A stretch of DNA of 64,000 nt from Fibrobacter sp. UWB5 (GCF_002210295.1 NZ_MWQH01000001.1:868001-932000); one strand, 5' to 3'; positions 1 through 6,904 are shown, counted from the first letter of the stretch. A program made the numbers and translations. Notes: generated by a model from the letters alone, not told the origin.

Positions 1-57
1 AGTGTATAAAATAACTTTAAATTGCGGGAATGGCTTGGATTTTCTTTGATTTTATAT

Positions 58-72
58 ACGCAAAATATGCGT
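58..72. promoter_or_regulatory. Palindromic operator-like site, copy 1
   Basis: ACGCA-N5-TGCGT, a 15-bp sequence with perfect 5-bp arms, identical to the copy at 228-242. Two identical dyads upstream of one gene suggest binding sites for a dimeric regulator. The regulator is unknown. Confidence 0.4.
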
Positions 73-227
73 AAAATAAAAATTGCGCGAACAGCCTTCG
101 CCTGCTTGGTTATGAAGATTCTTATTCAAATGTCGGGCGTTTTTCGTTTCTGGAGGTCTGTTTTTCGGTTTTGGGGAATTTCTAACCCATTGATTTTGAT
201 AGAATTATAAACTTTTTGTTAAAAATA

Positions 228-242
228 ACGCAAAATATGCGT
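228..242. promoter_or_regulatory. Palindromic operator-like site, copy 2
   Basis: Second identical ACGCAAAATATGCGT palindrome, 170 bp from the first and about 100 bp before the aldolase-like start codon. The two sites are 16-17 helical turns apart, so looping between them is possible but is inference only. Confidence 0.4.
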
Positions 243-345
243 TGAAAATGTTCTTTTTTGAACGAAATGTTTTAAGGCTCTTGACCGGTGTCTTCGTAGA
301 ACCTATCTTTGCCTGCGAAAGAAAAACAATCCGAAAAGGTAAAAC

Positions 346-1287
346 ATGTACTACGAAAGCATCAAAGTTTTGGACTGCACCATCCGCGATGGTGGCTTGG
401 TCAACAAGCACGACTTCTCTCTCGAATTTGTGCGTCGCCTTTACACCCTCCTGTCTGCCGCCGGTGTGGACTATATGGAAATGGGCTACAAGAACTCTCC
501 GGATCTCTTTGACCCCAAGGAATACGGTCCGTGGAAGTTCTGCGATGACGATCTGCTCTGGAAGGTGAAAGACGGTATCGATTCCAAGATCAAGATGGCT
601 GTGATGGCTGATGTGGGCCGCGTGAACATGGATGCCGTGAAGCCCGCTAGCGAAAGCCCGTACCAGATGTTCCGCGTGGCTAGCTACGTGAAGAACATCG
701 ACAAGGGTATCGAAATGGTGAACGCCTTCCACGAAATGGGTTACGAAACCACCCTCAATATCATGGCTGTGAGCCGTGACCGTGGTCCGGAACTGGACGA
801 AGCCCTGCACCAGGTGAACGAAGAGTGCAAGGCCGACGTGCTTTACCTCGTGGACAGCTTCGGCGCCTTCTACCAGGAAGACATCGATAAGGAAATTACC
901 CGCTACCGCGGTATCGTGAAGGGCAAGAAGTTCGGCTTCCATGGTCACAACAACCAGCAGCTCGCCTTCTCCAACACGATTCAGGCTATCATCGACCACG
1001 TGGATTACCTCGATGGTTCCGTGTCCGGTATGGGCCGTGGCGCCGGTAACTGCACCACCGAACTGTTGCTCGGTTTCTTGAAGAACCCGAAGTACGACCT
1101 GCGTCCGGTACTCGATGCCTACCAGGAACTGTTCTTGCCGCTCAAGGAAAAGTACGAATGGGGTTACATCATTCCGCAGATGATTACGGGTATGCTGAAC
1201 CGCCACCCGCAAGACGCCATCGCCGTCCGCAAGACCGAAGACCGCGACAATTACACGAAATTCTATAACCACATGATGAACGATTAG
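346..1287 (+). CDS. DRE-TIM metallolyase (HMGL-like aldolase family)
   Basis: A 313-residue cytoplasmic TIM-barrel enzyme of the HMG-CoA lyase / 4-hydroxy-2-oxovalerate aldolase superfamily. The N-terminal motif DCTIRDGG (residues 10-17) carries the Arg14-Asp15 pair that gives the family its name. A metal-binding HxH (His199, His201, in FHGHNN) lies at the end of a later strand. GSVSGMGRGAGNCTTE, near residue 226, matches the conserved glycine-rich segment of these aldolases. The length suits a single catalytic domain, without the C-terminal regulatory domain of isopropylmalate or citramalate synthase. The substrate cannot be read from the sequence; relatives cleave or form 2-oxo acid C-C bonds. 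The start was chosen because it directly precedes the conserved strand and follows AAAAGG. It appears monocistronic, with two palindromes upstream and a structured spacer downstream. Confidence 0.8.
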   Translation: MYYESIKVLDCTIRDGGLVNKHDFSLEFVRRLYTLLSAAGVDYMEMGYKNSPDLFDPKEYGPWKFCDDDLLWKVKDGIDSKIKMAVMADVGRVNMDAVKPASESPYQMFRVASYVKNIDKGIEMVNAFHEMGYETTLNIMAVSRDRGPELDEALHQVNEECKADVLYLVDSFGAFYQEDIDKEITRYRGIVKGKKFGFHGHNNQQLAFSNTIQAIIDHVDYLDGSVSGMGRGAGNCTTELLLGFLKNPKYDLRPVLDAYQELFLPLKEKYEWGYIIPQMITGMLNRHPQDAIAVRKTEDRDNYTKFYNHMMND

Positions 1288-1514
1288 GAGGCGAATCCAG
1301 CACGAAAGTGCTCGCACTTTCGTATTGGTGAGCCGACGAATCGTGGACTTGAGCCCGTAGGGCGAAAGGCCAACGACTAATAAGCCTAGCATTGCGATAA
1401 GCTATCCAGGTCTTAGGGCGGAGCCCTAGGAGAAGGGGTAGTGGAAAACGCAGCAGGGCTGCGATTGTAACGAGGGGGATTCTTCCCCCTTTGTTTTTTT
1501 ACTAGCTTATACAT
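1288..1514. other. Hairpin-rich intergenic region
   Basis: About 225 bp without a credible gene, unusually dense in short hairpins: CGAAAGTG-CTCG-CACTTTCG at about 1304-1323, GCCC-GTA-GGGC near 1350, TAGGGC/GCCCTA near 1415-1430, and CGCAGC-AGG-GCTGCG near 1450. It ends in an intrinsic terminator. It may be a structured 3' UTR, an unrecognised small RNA or a decayed repeat. I recognise none of the common RNA families (RNase P, tmRNA, 6S, SRP). Confidence 0.4.
1473..1500 (+). terminator. Intrinsic terminator
   Basis: GAGGGGGA/TTCCCCCTTTG forms a G/C-rich hairpin followed by a run of T. It would end transcription from the aldolase-like gene or the structured spacer before the next gene. Confidence 0.7.
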
Positions 1515-2345
1515 GTGCGTTACTTATTCCTGCTGATTGCATTTGTGTTTGGGTGGTCTGCCTCGTTTGCGGCAGACGCCGTAGACTCGCTTGCGTCAGA
1601 GAATAAGTTGTCCGAAATCAGTACGGTCCCTTTGCCGGGGCAGACCGCCTACATGGAACAGGGGCTTTCGTTCGGTATGGGTTTCGGTGTTTACGACCCG
1701 CTGGACGAGTGCGACTGCATGGGTGCCTGGCAGGTGCAGCTGGAGTATTTCTATTCCGACTGGATTAGCGGCGGTGCCGATGTCCGCTTTTTCGGGGGCG
1801 ACCTGGACCGCGATGCGATGATCATGTACCAGCGCTACCGCTTGAATGTGCGCCTCCATAAGGCTTCCGATGATTTCGACCTGTACGTGGAGCCGTTCCT
1901 GGGCCTTGAAAACACGAGTATTTCGGCCTTCAGAAAGCAGGTGCGCGGCAAAAAGACCCCGTCGAAACAGCAACATTATTGGTGGGACGACGATGACGAG
2001 GGTACTGTCGAGGCGGATTCCCTTGAAGAAAGGGAAAATGACGACTGCCAGAAGCTTTTCACCTTGGACGGTTTTTCGATTGGCCTTGGCCTTGGCGGCG
2101 GCTATAACCTGACCCGGTATTTCTCGGTGACCGCCGGTACCCATGTGGAATACAACTTTTCGAAGGCCTTTTTGCTGAATATCGTGCCGGGGGTGGCCTT
2201 CAACCTCCGCGAAGTGTGGCCGTGGGCCAAGCGTACGCTCCGTTCGACCTGGGTTTCCTTCGAAATCGGGGCTCTAAAGACGTTCAATAACGACATTGAC
2301 GGCTGGTCGAACGTCTTTTTCCTGGGAATCCAGTTCGGGGCGTAG
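1515..2345 (+). CDS. Exported outer-membrane-like protein
   Basis: A 276-residue protein with a clear Sec signal peptide (MRYLFLLIAFVFGW, then SASFAADAV; cleavage probably after AFA/ASFA). The mature part alternates aromatic, polar and glycine residues as in a small beta-barrel (VQLEYFYSDWISGGADVRFF, and later GLGLGGGYNL). The chain ends in FFLGIQFGA, compatible with a final membrane strand. An acidic, low-complexity loop (WWDDDDEGT) lies near residue 156. GTG at 1515 is used as the start because the signal peptide begins there; an ATG two bases upstream is out of frame. I do not recognise a specific family and assign no function. It sits alone between a terminator and the ribosomal operon promoter. 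Confidence 0.65.
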   Translation: MRYLFLLIAFVFGWSASFAADAVDSLASENKLSEISTVPLPGQTAYMEQGLSFGMGFGVYDPLDECDCMGAWQVQLEYFYSDWISGGADVRFFGGDLDRDAMIMYQRYRLNVRLHKASDDFDLYVEPFLGLENTSISAFRKQVRGKKTPSKQQHYWWDDDDEGTVEADSLEERENDDCQKLFTLDGFSIGLGLGGGYNLTRYFSVTAGTHVEYNFSKAFLLNIVPGVAFNLREVWPWAKRTLRSTWVSFEIGALKTFNNDIDGWSNVFFLGIQFGA

Positions 2346-2365
2346 GGTAGACCTGCCTCCGAGGA

Positions 2366-2394
2366 TTGACGTCTAAATCCCGTTTTTCTATATT
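2366..2394 (+). promoter_or_regulatory. Promoter of the rpsF operon
   Basis: TTGACG (2366-2371), a 17-bp spacer and TATATT (2389-2394) form a good housekeeping promoter. The predicted start near 2401 leaves a leader of about 70 nt before rpsF. Confidence 0.75.
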
Positions 2395-2401
2395 TGCTGC
2401 A

Positions 2402-2471
2402 CCGATTTTTATCGGAACCCTCCCGGGGCCAATGTCGGTTTCCCGGGCGATAGACCAAAGGGACTCATTAT
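2402..2471 (+). promoter_or_regulatory. Structured rpsF leader
   Basis: The 70-nt leader contains a perfect hairpin (CCGAT-TTTT-ATCGG, 2403-2416) and a second stem made of two CCCGGG blocks around a 14-nt loop. Leaders that bind the S6:S18 complex are known before rpsF in many bacteria. The position fits such an autoregulatory site, but I could not confirm the motif. Confidence 0.45.
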
Positions 2472-2843
2472 ATGAGACAATACGAAACGATGGTGATCAT
2501 CGACGCTATGATCTCTGACGACGCTATCAAGGCCGAAATCGAGACTATCGCCGCCAACATCACCAAAGGCAACGGCGAAATCCTCCGCCGCGACGATTGG
2601 GGCAAGCGCAAGCTCGCTTACACCATCAAGAAGCGCCAGCATGGCTTTTATGTGATCTTCTACTACAAGGCTGAAGCCGCTACGGTCGCCTCTGTGGAAG
2701 CCGCTCTTAAGCTGAACGAAAACGTTCTCCGCTGGATGACTCTCGCTGATTATCCGATGAGCGAAATTGTTTATGACCAAACTCAGACCCAGTCCACCGA
2801 AGATATCATCCCGGTTGACGCAGAAGAAGGGGAGGCTGAATAA
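2472..2843 (+). CDS. rpsF: 30S ribosomal protein S6
   Basis: A 123-residue protein with the S6 hallmark start [12 protein letters not shown] and the [21 protein letters not shown] core. S6 binds the central domain of 16S rRNA as a heterodimer with S18, the next gene. An acidic C-terminal tail (DAEEGEAE) extends past the usual core of about 95 residues, as in several other bacteria. The stop overlaps the rpsR start by one base (TAATG), implying translational coupling. It is the first gene of rpsF-rpsR-rplI and is read from the strong promoter at 2366 through a structured leader. The usual single-stranded DNA-binding protein gene (ssb), often found between rpsF and rpsR, is absent. Confidence 0.97.
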   Translation: MRQYETMVIIDAMISDDAIKAEIETIAANITKGNGEILRRDDWGKRKLAYTIKKRQHGFYVIFYYKAEAATVASVEAALKLNENVLRWMTLADYPMSEIVYDQTQTQSTEDIIPVDAEEGEAE

Positions 2844-3094
2844 TGGCTTTTGAAGATAAGAAGCAGGCAACCCGTATCCGCCGCAAGAAGACTTGCTGGT
2901 TCACGGAAAACAACATCAAGTTCATTGACTATAAGGACGAAAAGACTCTTCGTCGCTTTATCTCTGAACGTGGTAAGATCATTCCTCGCCGCATTTCTGG
3001 CACCTCCGCCAAGTATCAGCGTATGCTGAACGAAGCTATCAAGCGTGCCCGTCAGATGGCTATTCTCCCGTTCGTTTCGGACAGCTTGCGCTAA
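2843..3094 (+). CDS. rpsR: 30S ribosomal protein S18
   Basis: An 83-residue basic protein with the S18 signature: the [18 protein letters not shown] segment, then [18 protein letters not shown], and the conserved [20 protein letters not shown] end. It binds the 30S platform together with S6. The length matches bacterial S18. It overlaps rpsF by one base and is followed 17 bp later by rplI, which has its own AAGGAGG-type site. Confidence 0.97.
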   Translation: MAFEDKKQATRIRRKKTCWFTENNIKFIDYKDEKTLRRFISERGKIIPRRISGTSAKYQRMLNEAIKRARQMAILPFVSDSLR

Positions 3095-3111
3095 TAAGGA
3101 GGAACTAGACT

Positions 3112-3561
3112 ATGGAAATTATTCTTAAGGCTAATGTCCCCCATTTGGGCAAGATGCTTGACGTCGTGAAGGTTAAGGACGGCTATGCTCGTAACTACCT
3201 CTTCCCGCGCAAGCTCGCTGTTCGCGCTACTAAGGAAGCCAAGCTTGAAATCGAAAACAACCGCGCTGCCGTTGAAGCTCAGTTCCAGAAGGAACTCGCT
3301 GCCGCTGGCGATGTGGCTGCCAAGCTTTCTCAGGTTTCTGTCAACCTCGAACGCCGCGTTGTGGAAGGCGAACGTCTGTACGGTTCTGTGACCGCTTCTG
3401 ACATCGCTGACGCCATCACCAAGCAGGGCGTTAAGGTTACCCGTGCTCAGGTTGCTCTCGAAGAACCGATCAAGCAGCTCGGTGTTTACACCGTGACGAT
3501 CAAGGTCTTCAGCGACGTTGAAGCTCAGGTCAAGGTTTGGGTGGTTGCAGAGAAGGCATAA
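3112..3561 (+). CDS. rplI: 50S ribosomal protein L9
   Basis: A 149-residue L9. The N-terminal rRNA-binding domain is clear (MEIILKANVPHLGKMLDVVKVK, DGYARNYLFPRKLA), followed by the long connecting helix (KEAKLEIENNRAAVEAQF) and the C-terminal domain. L9 sits at the base of the L1 stalk and affects frame maintenance. The ribosome site AAGGAGG lies about 10 bp upstream. It is the last gene of the operon and is followed by a strong terminator. Confidence 0.97.
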   Translation: MEIILKANVPHLGKMLDVVKVKDGYARNYLFPRKLAVRATKEAKLEIENNRAAVEAQFQKELAAAGDVAAKLSQVSVNLERRVVEGERLYGSVTASDIADAITKQGVKVTRAQVALEEPIKQLGVYTVTIKVFSDVEAQVKVWVVAEKA

Positions 3562-3590
3562 GTCTTTTCTAAATCACTAGAAATCTTAAA

Positions 3591-3622
3591 AGCCGCTCCT
3601 TCGGGGGCGGTTCTTTTTTTTG
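3591..3622 (+). terminator. Intrinsic terminator after rplI
   Basis: GCCGCTCC-TTCG-GGGGCGGT stem with a stable tetraloop, followed by a run of T. It ends the rpsF-rpsR-rplI transcript. Confidence 0.9.
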
Positions 3623-3716
3623 CAAGCGCCGATCAAGCGCCGTCGGGCGTCTTGCGTTTATAACAAAAAATGCGGACAAATGAATGTCCGCACGCGATTG
3701 AAATTCTGGTGGAAAA

Positions 3717-4364
3717 TTACTTGTTGATGAACTGGGGGATGCCCTTGTACTTTTCCATGTTCTTCATGATGCTGGCCATTTCCCAATCCTTCTCCTTGAA
3801 GCGGCGGCGGAGCAGGGCTACGAACACTTCCATGAGCATCAGGCAGTCGTAAACGGCGCGGTGCATCTTGTCGGATTCGATCTTCATGCTGATTTCGTCG
3901 CGGCGCTGGAACATGTTGGCCAAGATGCCGAGCTTGTGGGAACTGGCTTCGGGAAGAATCGCCTTGGAAATGGCGAGGGAGTCGATGACCGGGTTGCCGG
4001 GCACGAGCTGCGGGTTGTTCTGATAGGCCACGCGCAAGAAGCTTGCGTCGAAGTTTGCGTTGTGGGCGATGAGAATGGAGCTCTGTCCGCAGAATTCCGT
4101 GAACTTCTTGATGGCATCGCCGACGGCGGGGGCGTCTTGCACGTCGCTGTCGTAAATGTGGTTCACGGCGGAGGCTTCGGCCGGAATCATCATGTTCGGC
4201 TTCACGAAGGTTTCGAGTTCGCCGAGCAGCTTGGGCACGACTTTGCCGTTCTTGGTTTCTACGGTGAACTTGACGGCACCGATTTCAATGATTTCATCTT
4301 TCTGGTTGTTAAGACCTGTAGTTTCAAGGTCGAAGGCGACAAATTTAGGCGGCATTAAAATCAC
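3717..4364 (-). CDS. DEDDh 3'-5' exonuclease (DNA polymerase III epsilon-like)
   Basis: A 215-residue exonuclease of the DnaQ superfamily. All DEDDh motifs are visible: FDLETTG with Asp12 and Glu14 (Exo I), HNANFDASFL (Exo II), and HRAVYDCLM with the catalytic His and Asp (Exo III). These coordinate two metal ions for 3'-5' hydrolysis. No polymerase-binding extension or BRCT domain is present, so it could be the replicative proofreader, a free epsilon paralogue or an RNase T-like enzyme. A GTG start at 4364 is preferred because AAGGA lies 7 nt upstream; the alternative is ATG at 4355. It lies 45 bp downstream of the acyltransferase gene on the same strand and probably shares its transcript. 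Confidence 0.85.
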   Translation of the reverse strand: MILMPPKFVAFDLETTGLNNQKDEIIEIGAVKFTVETKNGKVVPKLLGELETFVKPNMMIPAEASAVNHIYDSDVQDAPAVGDAIKKFTEFCGQSSILIAHNANFDASFLRVAYQNNPQLVPGNPVIDSLAISKAILPEASSHKLGILANMFQRRDEISMKIESDKMHRAVYDCLMLMEVFVALLRRRFKEKDWEMASIMKNMEKYKGIPQFINK

Positions 4365-4409
4365 GATTCATTCCTTAGTTAATGAGTTATCACCTTGGTA
4401 TATTTGCAA

Positions 4410-4922
4410 TCACAAAGATAATTTAATTTCGATGTCAATACGTGTCAGCGGCAGGGGTAGAACAAATTTATCCCATGTTTTTAGCGTGATGTGCGCGCCG
4501 TACCTGGCGCTGATTTGCCATAGGGGAGTGCCGCTTGTTTTGGAGAGCCAGAGCGAGCCTTTTTTGACTACGCCTGCCGGTCCGCGAGGGCCGTCGAGAG
4601 CCATGCCTACAAAGCGGCCTTCGCGGAGCGGTGTAAGCAGGTGGCGCACGTTGGTGGCGCCGTGGGTGCTCGACCCGCGTGTGACACTGTAACCGAGATT
4701 TTCTACGATGGTCGCGAAAAGGTCGCCGTCGTTCGACTGCGAAACGAGCGTGTGCACGCCCCAGTTTTTAAAGGCGGCGGCACTCGCGAGTAGATCTTGA
4801 TGCCATACCCCAAGGATTCCCGGTGCGAATGATTCGGGCGTTTTGAGCCTGATGCGCAGGCTTTTGATCCAGAGGGTTACAAGAAATGCCTTGAACCTGA
4901 CCTTGAACGGCGGTTTAGTCAT
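4410..4922 (-). CDS. DUF374-type lysophospholipid acyltransferase-like protein
   Basis: A 170-residue protein resembling the DUF374 family, related to the lysophospholipid / lipid A acyltransferases. Visible features are GVWHQDLLASAAAF (in place of the HX4D motif of the wider superfamily), SQSNDGDLFATIVENLGY, TRGSSTHGAT and GMALDGPRGPAGVVKKGSLWLSKTSG, the most recognisable block. No signal peptide is seen; a peripheral inner-membrane role in lipid metabolism is inferred from the family. The -10 hexamer TATCTT on the minus strand ends 6 nt before the ATG, so the message is probably leaderless. It is likely co-transcribed with the downstream exonuclease. Confidence 0.75.
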   Translation of the reverse strand: MTKPPFKVRFKAFLVTLWIKSLRIRLKTPESFAPGILGVWHQDLLASAAAFKNWGVHTLVSQSNDGDLFATIVENLGYSVTRGSSTHGATNVRHLLTPLREGRFVGMALDGPRGPAGVVKKGSLWLSKTSGTPLWQISARYGAHITLKTWDKFVLPLPLTRIDIEIKLSL

Positions 4923-4934
4923 GCGTAAAAGATA
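4923..4934 (-). promoter_or_regulatory. Leaderless promoter -10 of the acyltransferase gene
   Basis: On the minus strand TATCTT (4934-4929) is followed by TTACGC and then the ATG at 4922. The 6-nt gap puts the transcription start at the start codon. Confidence 0.5.
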
Positions 4935-4963
4935 AAAAAATGCAAAAAATGCCCGGTTTGCCC

Positions 4964-4992
4964 TTGAAAAAGGGAATAAATTTACCTATATT
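4964..4992 (+). promoter_or_regulatory. Promoter of tRNA-Cys
   Basis: TTGAAA (4964-4969), a 17-bp spacer and TATATT (4987-4992). The predicted start near 4999 is a few bases before the mature tRNA. Confidence 0.75.
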
Positions 4993-5004
4993 GCGTTTCA
5001 CTTT

Positions 5005-5077
5005 GGCGACGTACCCAAGTTGGTAAGGGGCGGCTCTGCAAAAGCCTTATTCATCAGTTCGAGTCTGATCGTTGCCT
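5005..5077 (+). tRNA. tRNA-Cys (anticodon GCA)
   Basis: A 73-nt cloverleaf. The acceptor stem GGCGACG pairs with CGTTGCC (one G-T pair), the anticodon loop CTGCAAA shows the GCA anticodon, and the T arm is ATCAG-TTCGAGT-CTGAT. The discriminator base is T (U73), as expected for tRNA-Cys. The 3' CCA is not encoded, so it must be added after transcription. The gene has its own promoter and terminator. Confidence 0.93.
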
Positions 5078-5082
5078 CTCAA

Positions 5083-5114
5083 AACTCCTTCTCACCCCGA
5101 GAAGGAGTTTTTTG
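5083..5114 (+). terminator. Intrinsic terminator after tRNA-Cys
   Basis: AACTCCTTCTC/GAGAAGGAGTT makes an 11-bp stem with a short loop, followed by a T run. Confidence 0.9.
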
Positions 5115-5130
5115 ATTTTGTTTGTAATCG

Positions 5131-5245
5131 CTGTAGAATTGAGCGGTATTCGTGAGCAACAAAGCCCCAGGCGTTAAGCTGGGGTGGTTGCGAGAGTGAG
5201 GCAAAGTCACATTTTAATGAAAGTGATAGAGCCGAGCGGTCTTAC
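5131..5245 (+). repeat. 95-bp structured repeat, copy A (with partial upstream end)
   Basis: Begins with CGTGAGCAAC at 5151 and repeats at 5246, a period of 95 bp. Bases 5131-5150 resemble the end of a further copy. A central hairpin CCCCAG-GCGTTAAG-CTGGGG is flanked by GCAAC/GTTGC, which can also pair. The 3' part (GCGAGAGTGAGGC, GTCAC, TTTAATGAA, ATAGAGCCGAGCGGT) is shared with the other copies. Confidence 0.8.
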
Positions 5246-5340
5246 CGTGAGCAACAAAGCCCCAGGCGTTAAGCTGGGGCGGTGCGAGAGTGAGGCGATG
5301 TCACGTTTAATGAATGTTATAGAGCCGAACGGTCTATAGG
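5246..5340 (+). repeat. 95-bp structured repeat, copy B
   Basis: Direct tandem copy of A with the same CCCCAG/CTGGGG hairpin. Its 3' part, GAGGCGATGTCACGTTTAAT then GAATGTTATAGAGCCGAACG, is the version closest to the distant copy at 55480. The last ~24 bp overlap the 3' end of the minus-strand AT-hook gene and supply its final codons and stop. Confidence 0.8.
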
Positions 5341-5976
5341 ATTCTTTCTCGGTCTTCCACGGCCGCGCTTTACGGGAGTGCCGTCAGGCATGGTCGTTGC
5401 TTCCGGGTGCTTGGCCCTAAAGAAGTCCTGGATCTTCTTGGCGCGTTCTTCGGCCTTTTGCTTGGCGAGGTCCGCAGCCGACACGATTACGGCCTTGGGC
5501 TTGTCGCCGCCCTTGAACCCGAACGATGCCTTGAGTACGCGGCCCGAGGCGGGCTTCGGGGCTTCTGAAATCATGGACTTGGGGGCGCTGTTCAAGGTCG
5601 CCTCTTTAAGCTTGTAGCTCGAAAAACTCGGGCTTTCTTGCGTGAAGGCGGTGTTCAGCATTTTCTGCTTTTCGGCCGAAAGTTCGCCGAACGCGGGAAT
5701 TCCCGGGATGGCTGCCTTGGGCTTGAAATACAGGTCGCCCTGCTTGGGAATCGAACCGAAGATCTCGTTCGCGATGCTCTGGGCTTCTTGGTATTCCTTT
5801 TGCTGCTTCTGGGCGAGGCGGTCTTTCTTGGAGGGTCTGGCAGCCCCGTTCTTGCGCTTTCCGCTAAAATCCCTCTTTTTCTCGGAATTCTGGATGATTT
5901 CTTCGTCAGTGAGGCCGCGGAGTTCCGGCGGAACTTCGATGATTTGAAGCGCGATATTAGACAAATTCTGATCCAT
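5317..5976 (-). CDS. Lysine-rich protein with C-terminal AT-hook
   Basis: A 219-residue, highly charged and probably largely disordered protein of unknown function. Near the C-terminus KRGRGRPRKNP contains the AT-hook core RGRP, which binds the minor groove of A/T-rich DNA in known proteins. Upstream there are Lys-rich helical stretches (SKKDRLAQKQQKEYQEA; LAKQKAEERAKKIQDFF) and no catalytic motif. The final residues IDRSAL and the stop are encoded inside repeat copy B, so the repeat probably inserted at, or re-formed, the 3' end. A nucleoid-associated or DNA-binding role is inferred from the AT-hook only. The start ATG follows an A/T-rich region shared with the divergent AlkD-like gene. Confidence 0.6.
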   Translation of the reverse strand: MDQNLSNIALQIIEVPPELRGLTDEEIIQNSEKKRDFSGKRKNGAARPSKKDRLAQKQQKEYQEAQSIANEIFGSIPKQGDLYFKPKAAIPGIPAFGELSAEKQKMLNTAFTQESPSFSSYKLKEATLNSAPKSMISEAPKPASGRVLKASFGFKGGDKPKAVIVSAADLAKQKAEERAKKIQDFFRAKHPEATTMPDGTPVKRGRGRPRKNPIDRSAL

Positions 5977-6110
5977 AAAACCCGATTTTTAGCCCTTTGC
6001 GGGCTTGTCAAGAGTGAAAAAAGCCAATTTATTGTAAAAAATGCGACCCAAATTTAAAAAAAATTGAAAAAAATGCTTGTCAAGACCTAGAAAAAAAATT
6101 TTTTTTGGAC

Positions 6111-6116
6111 TATTTT
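6111..6116 (+). promoter_or_regulatory. Putative -10 element of the AlkD-like gene
   Basis: TATTTT ends 8 nt before the ATG at 6125, so the message has little or no leader. A very A/T-rich tract (about 6052-6110) lies upstream. Confidence 0.4.
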
Positions 6117-6124
6117 TGTTATAC

Positions 6125-6787
6125 ATGCTTCGGTTTACTCAAGAAATATTACTTGCTCTCCGTGCTATCTCTAATGAAGAGGAAGCACATGAAATGTCTA
6201 AGAAGGCTCGAGAACAGTTCGATTTCCTTGGAATTCGCCTTGTTCCCCGCCGTGAGGTGACCTACCCCATATTCGACAAGTATCCTCCGAAAGATGGTGA
6301 CGAATTGGTGGCTAGGGTTGAGGACATGTGGGCGCAGCCGTATCGTGAAATCCAGTATGCGGCTTGTGACTACCTGTTCCGCCACAGAGTTCTGCTCGGT
6401 GGACAGCACCTTGCCTTCCTTAAAAAGTTAATCAAGACCCGTGCCTGGCGCGATACCGTCGATACGCTCGCCGCTTGCGTCCTGGGTGACTTGGCACTCC
6501 GCCTCCCGGCGCTCCGTTCCAAGATCGCTTCCTGGATCCGCGACCCGAACGTGTGGGTGCGTCGCAGTGCGATCATTTTCCAGATTCAGTACAAGGATCG
6601 TACCGACTGGCCGCTGCTCAGACAGTTCTGCCTGACTTGCGCCAAGGACGACGATTACTATATCAGGAACGGTATCGGTCGTGCCCTTTCGGAATACGCC
6701 CGAATCAACCCGACCGAGGTCCGTCGTTTCGTGCAAGATAACACCTTTGCCGAACAGACCGCCCAGGAAATCCTCCGCCTGATCTAA
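6125..6787 (+). CDS. AlkD-like HEAT-repeat DNA alkylation repair protein
   Basis: A 220-residue all-helical protein matching the AlkD / DNA alkylation repair family. The conserved pattern of paired helices is visible: REIQYAACDYLFRH, TVDTLAACVLGDLA, then DPNVWVRRSAIIFQIQYKDRTD and KDDDYYIRNGIGRALSEYARINP near the C-terminus. AlkD relatives are glycosylases that excise N3- and N7-alkylated purines; the WVRRSAI and FYIRKAIGWALR-type blocks are typical. The start at 6125 is preferred over an upstream in-frame TTG/ATG because the extra residues are hydrophobic and non-conserved and the -10 element lies between. The gene is alone, with a terminator downstream. Confidence 0.75.
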   Translation: MLRFTQEILLALRAISNEEEAHEMSKKAREQFDFLGIRLVPRREVTYPIFDKYPPKDGDELVARVEDMWAQPYREIQYAACDYLFRHRVLLGGQHLAFLKKLIKTRAWRDTVDTLAACVLGDLALRLPALRSKIASWIRDPNVWVRRSAIIFQIQYKDRTDWPLLRQFCLTCAKDDDYYIRNGIGRALSEYARINPTEVRRFVQDNTFAEQTAQEILRLI

Positions 6788-6813
6788 ACGAAAAAAGAAA
6801 CAACTTTTAAGCA

Positions 6814-6847
6814 GCCTTCCTGTAAATCTTACGGGAAGGTTTTTTTT
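6814..6847 (+). terminator. Intrinsic terminator after the AlkD-like gene
   Basis: CCTTCC...GTAA/TTAC...GGAAGG stem followed by eight T. Confidence 0.85.
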
Positions 6848-6870
6848 ATGCAATTTCTTTCGTTGCCTGT

Positions 6871-6898
6871 TTGAGGATTTTTGTCGAAAAACTAAATT
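6871..6898 (+). promoter_or_regulatory. Leaderless promoter of malQ
   Basis: TTGAGG (6871-6876), a 16-bp spacer and TAAATT (6893-6898); the ATG is 6 nt after the -10. The same TAAATT-TACGCC block is seen before the MATE gene at 23876. Confidence 0.5.
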
Positions 6899-6904
6899 TA
6901 CGCC

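Larger units (their letters stand above)
1..345. other. Intergenic region with paired palindromes
   Basis: No convincing gene lies here. The stretch is A/T-rich and contains the same 15-bp palindrome (ACGCAAAATATGCGT) twice, at 58-72 and 228-242. The aldolase-like gene follows at 346, preceded by a weak purine-rich ribosome site (AAAAGG, near 334). A 47-codon frame from the ATG at 68 to about 210 is open, but its hydrophobic, Phe/Arg-rich product looks like chance and its ATG lies inside the palindrome. Confidence 0.5.

Noticed and set aside
22-210. 62-codon frame at the window start
   Set aside because: Non-standard start, odd composition, overlaps an operator-like palindrome, no ribosome site.
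5131-5340. CRISPR array
   Set aside because: Only two copies with a 95-bp period, no spacers of constant size between short repeats, and no cas genes nearby.
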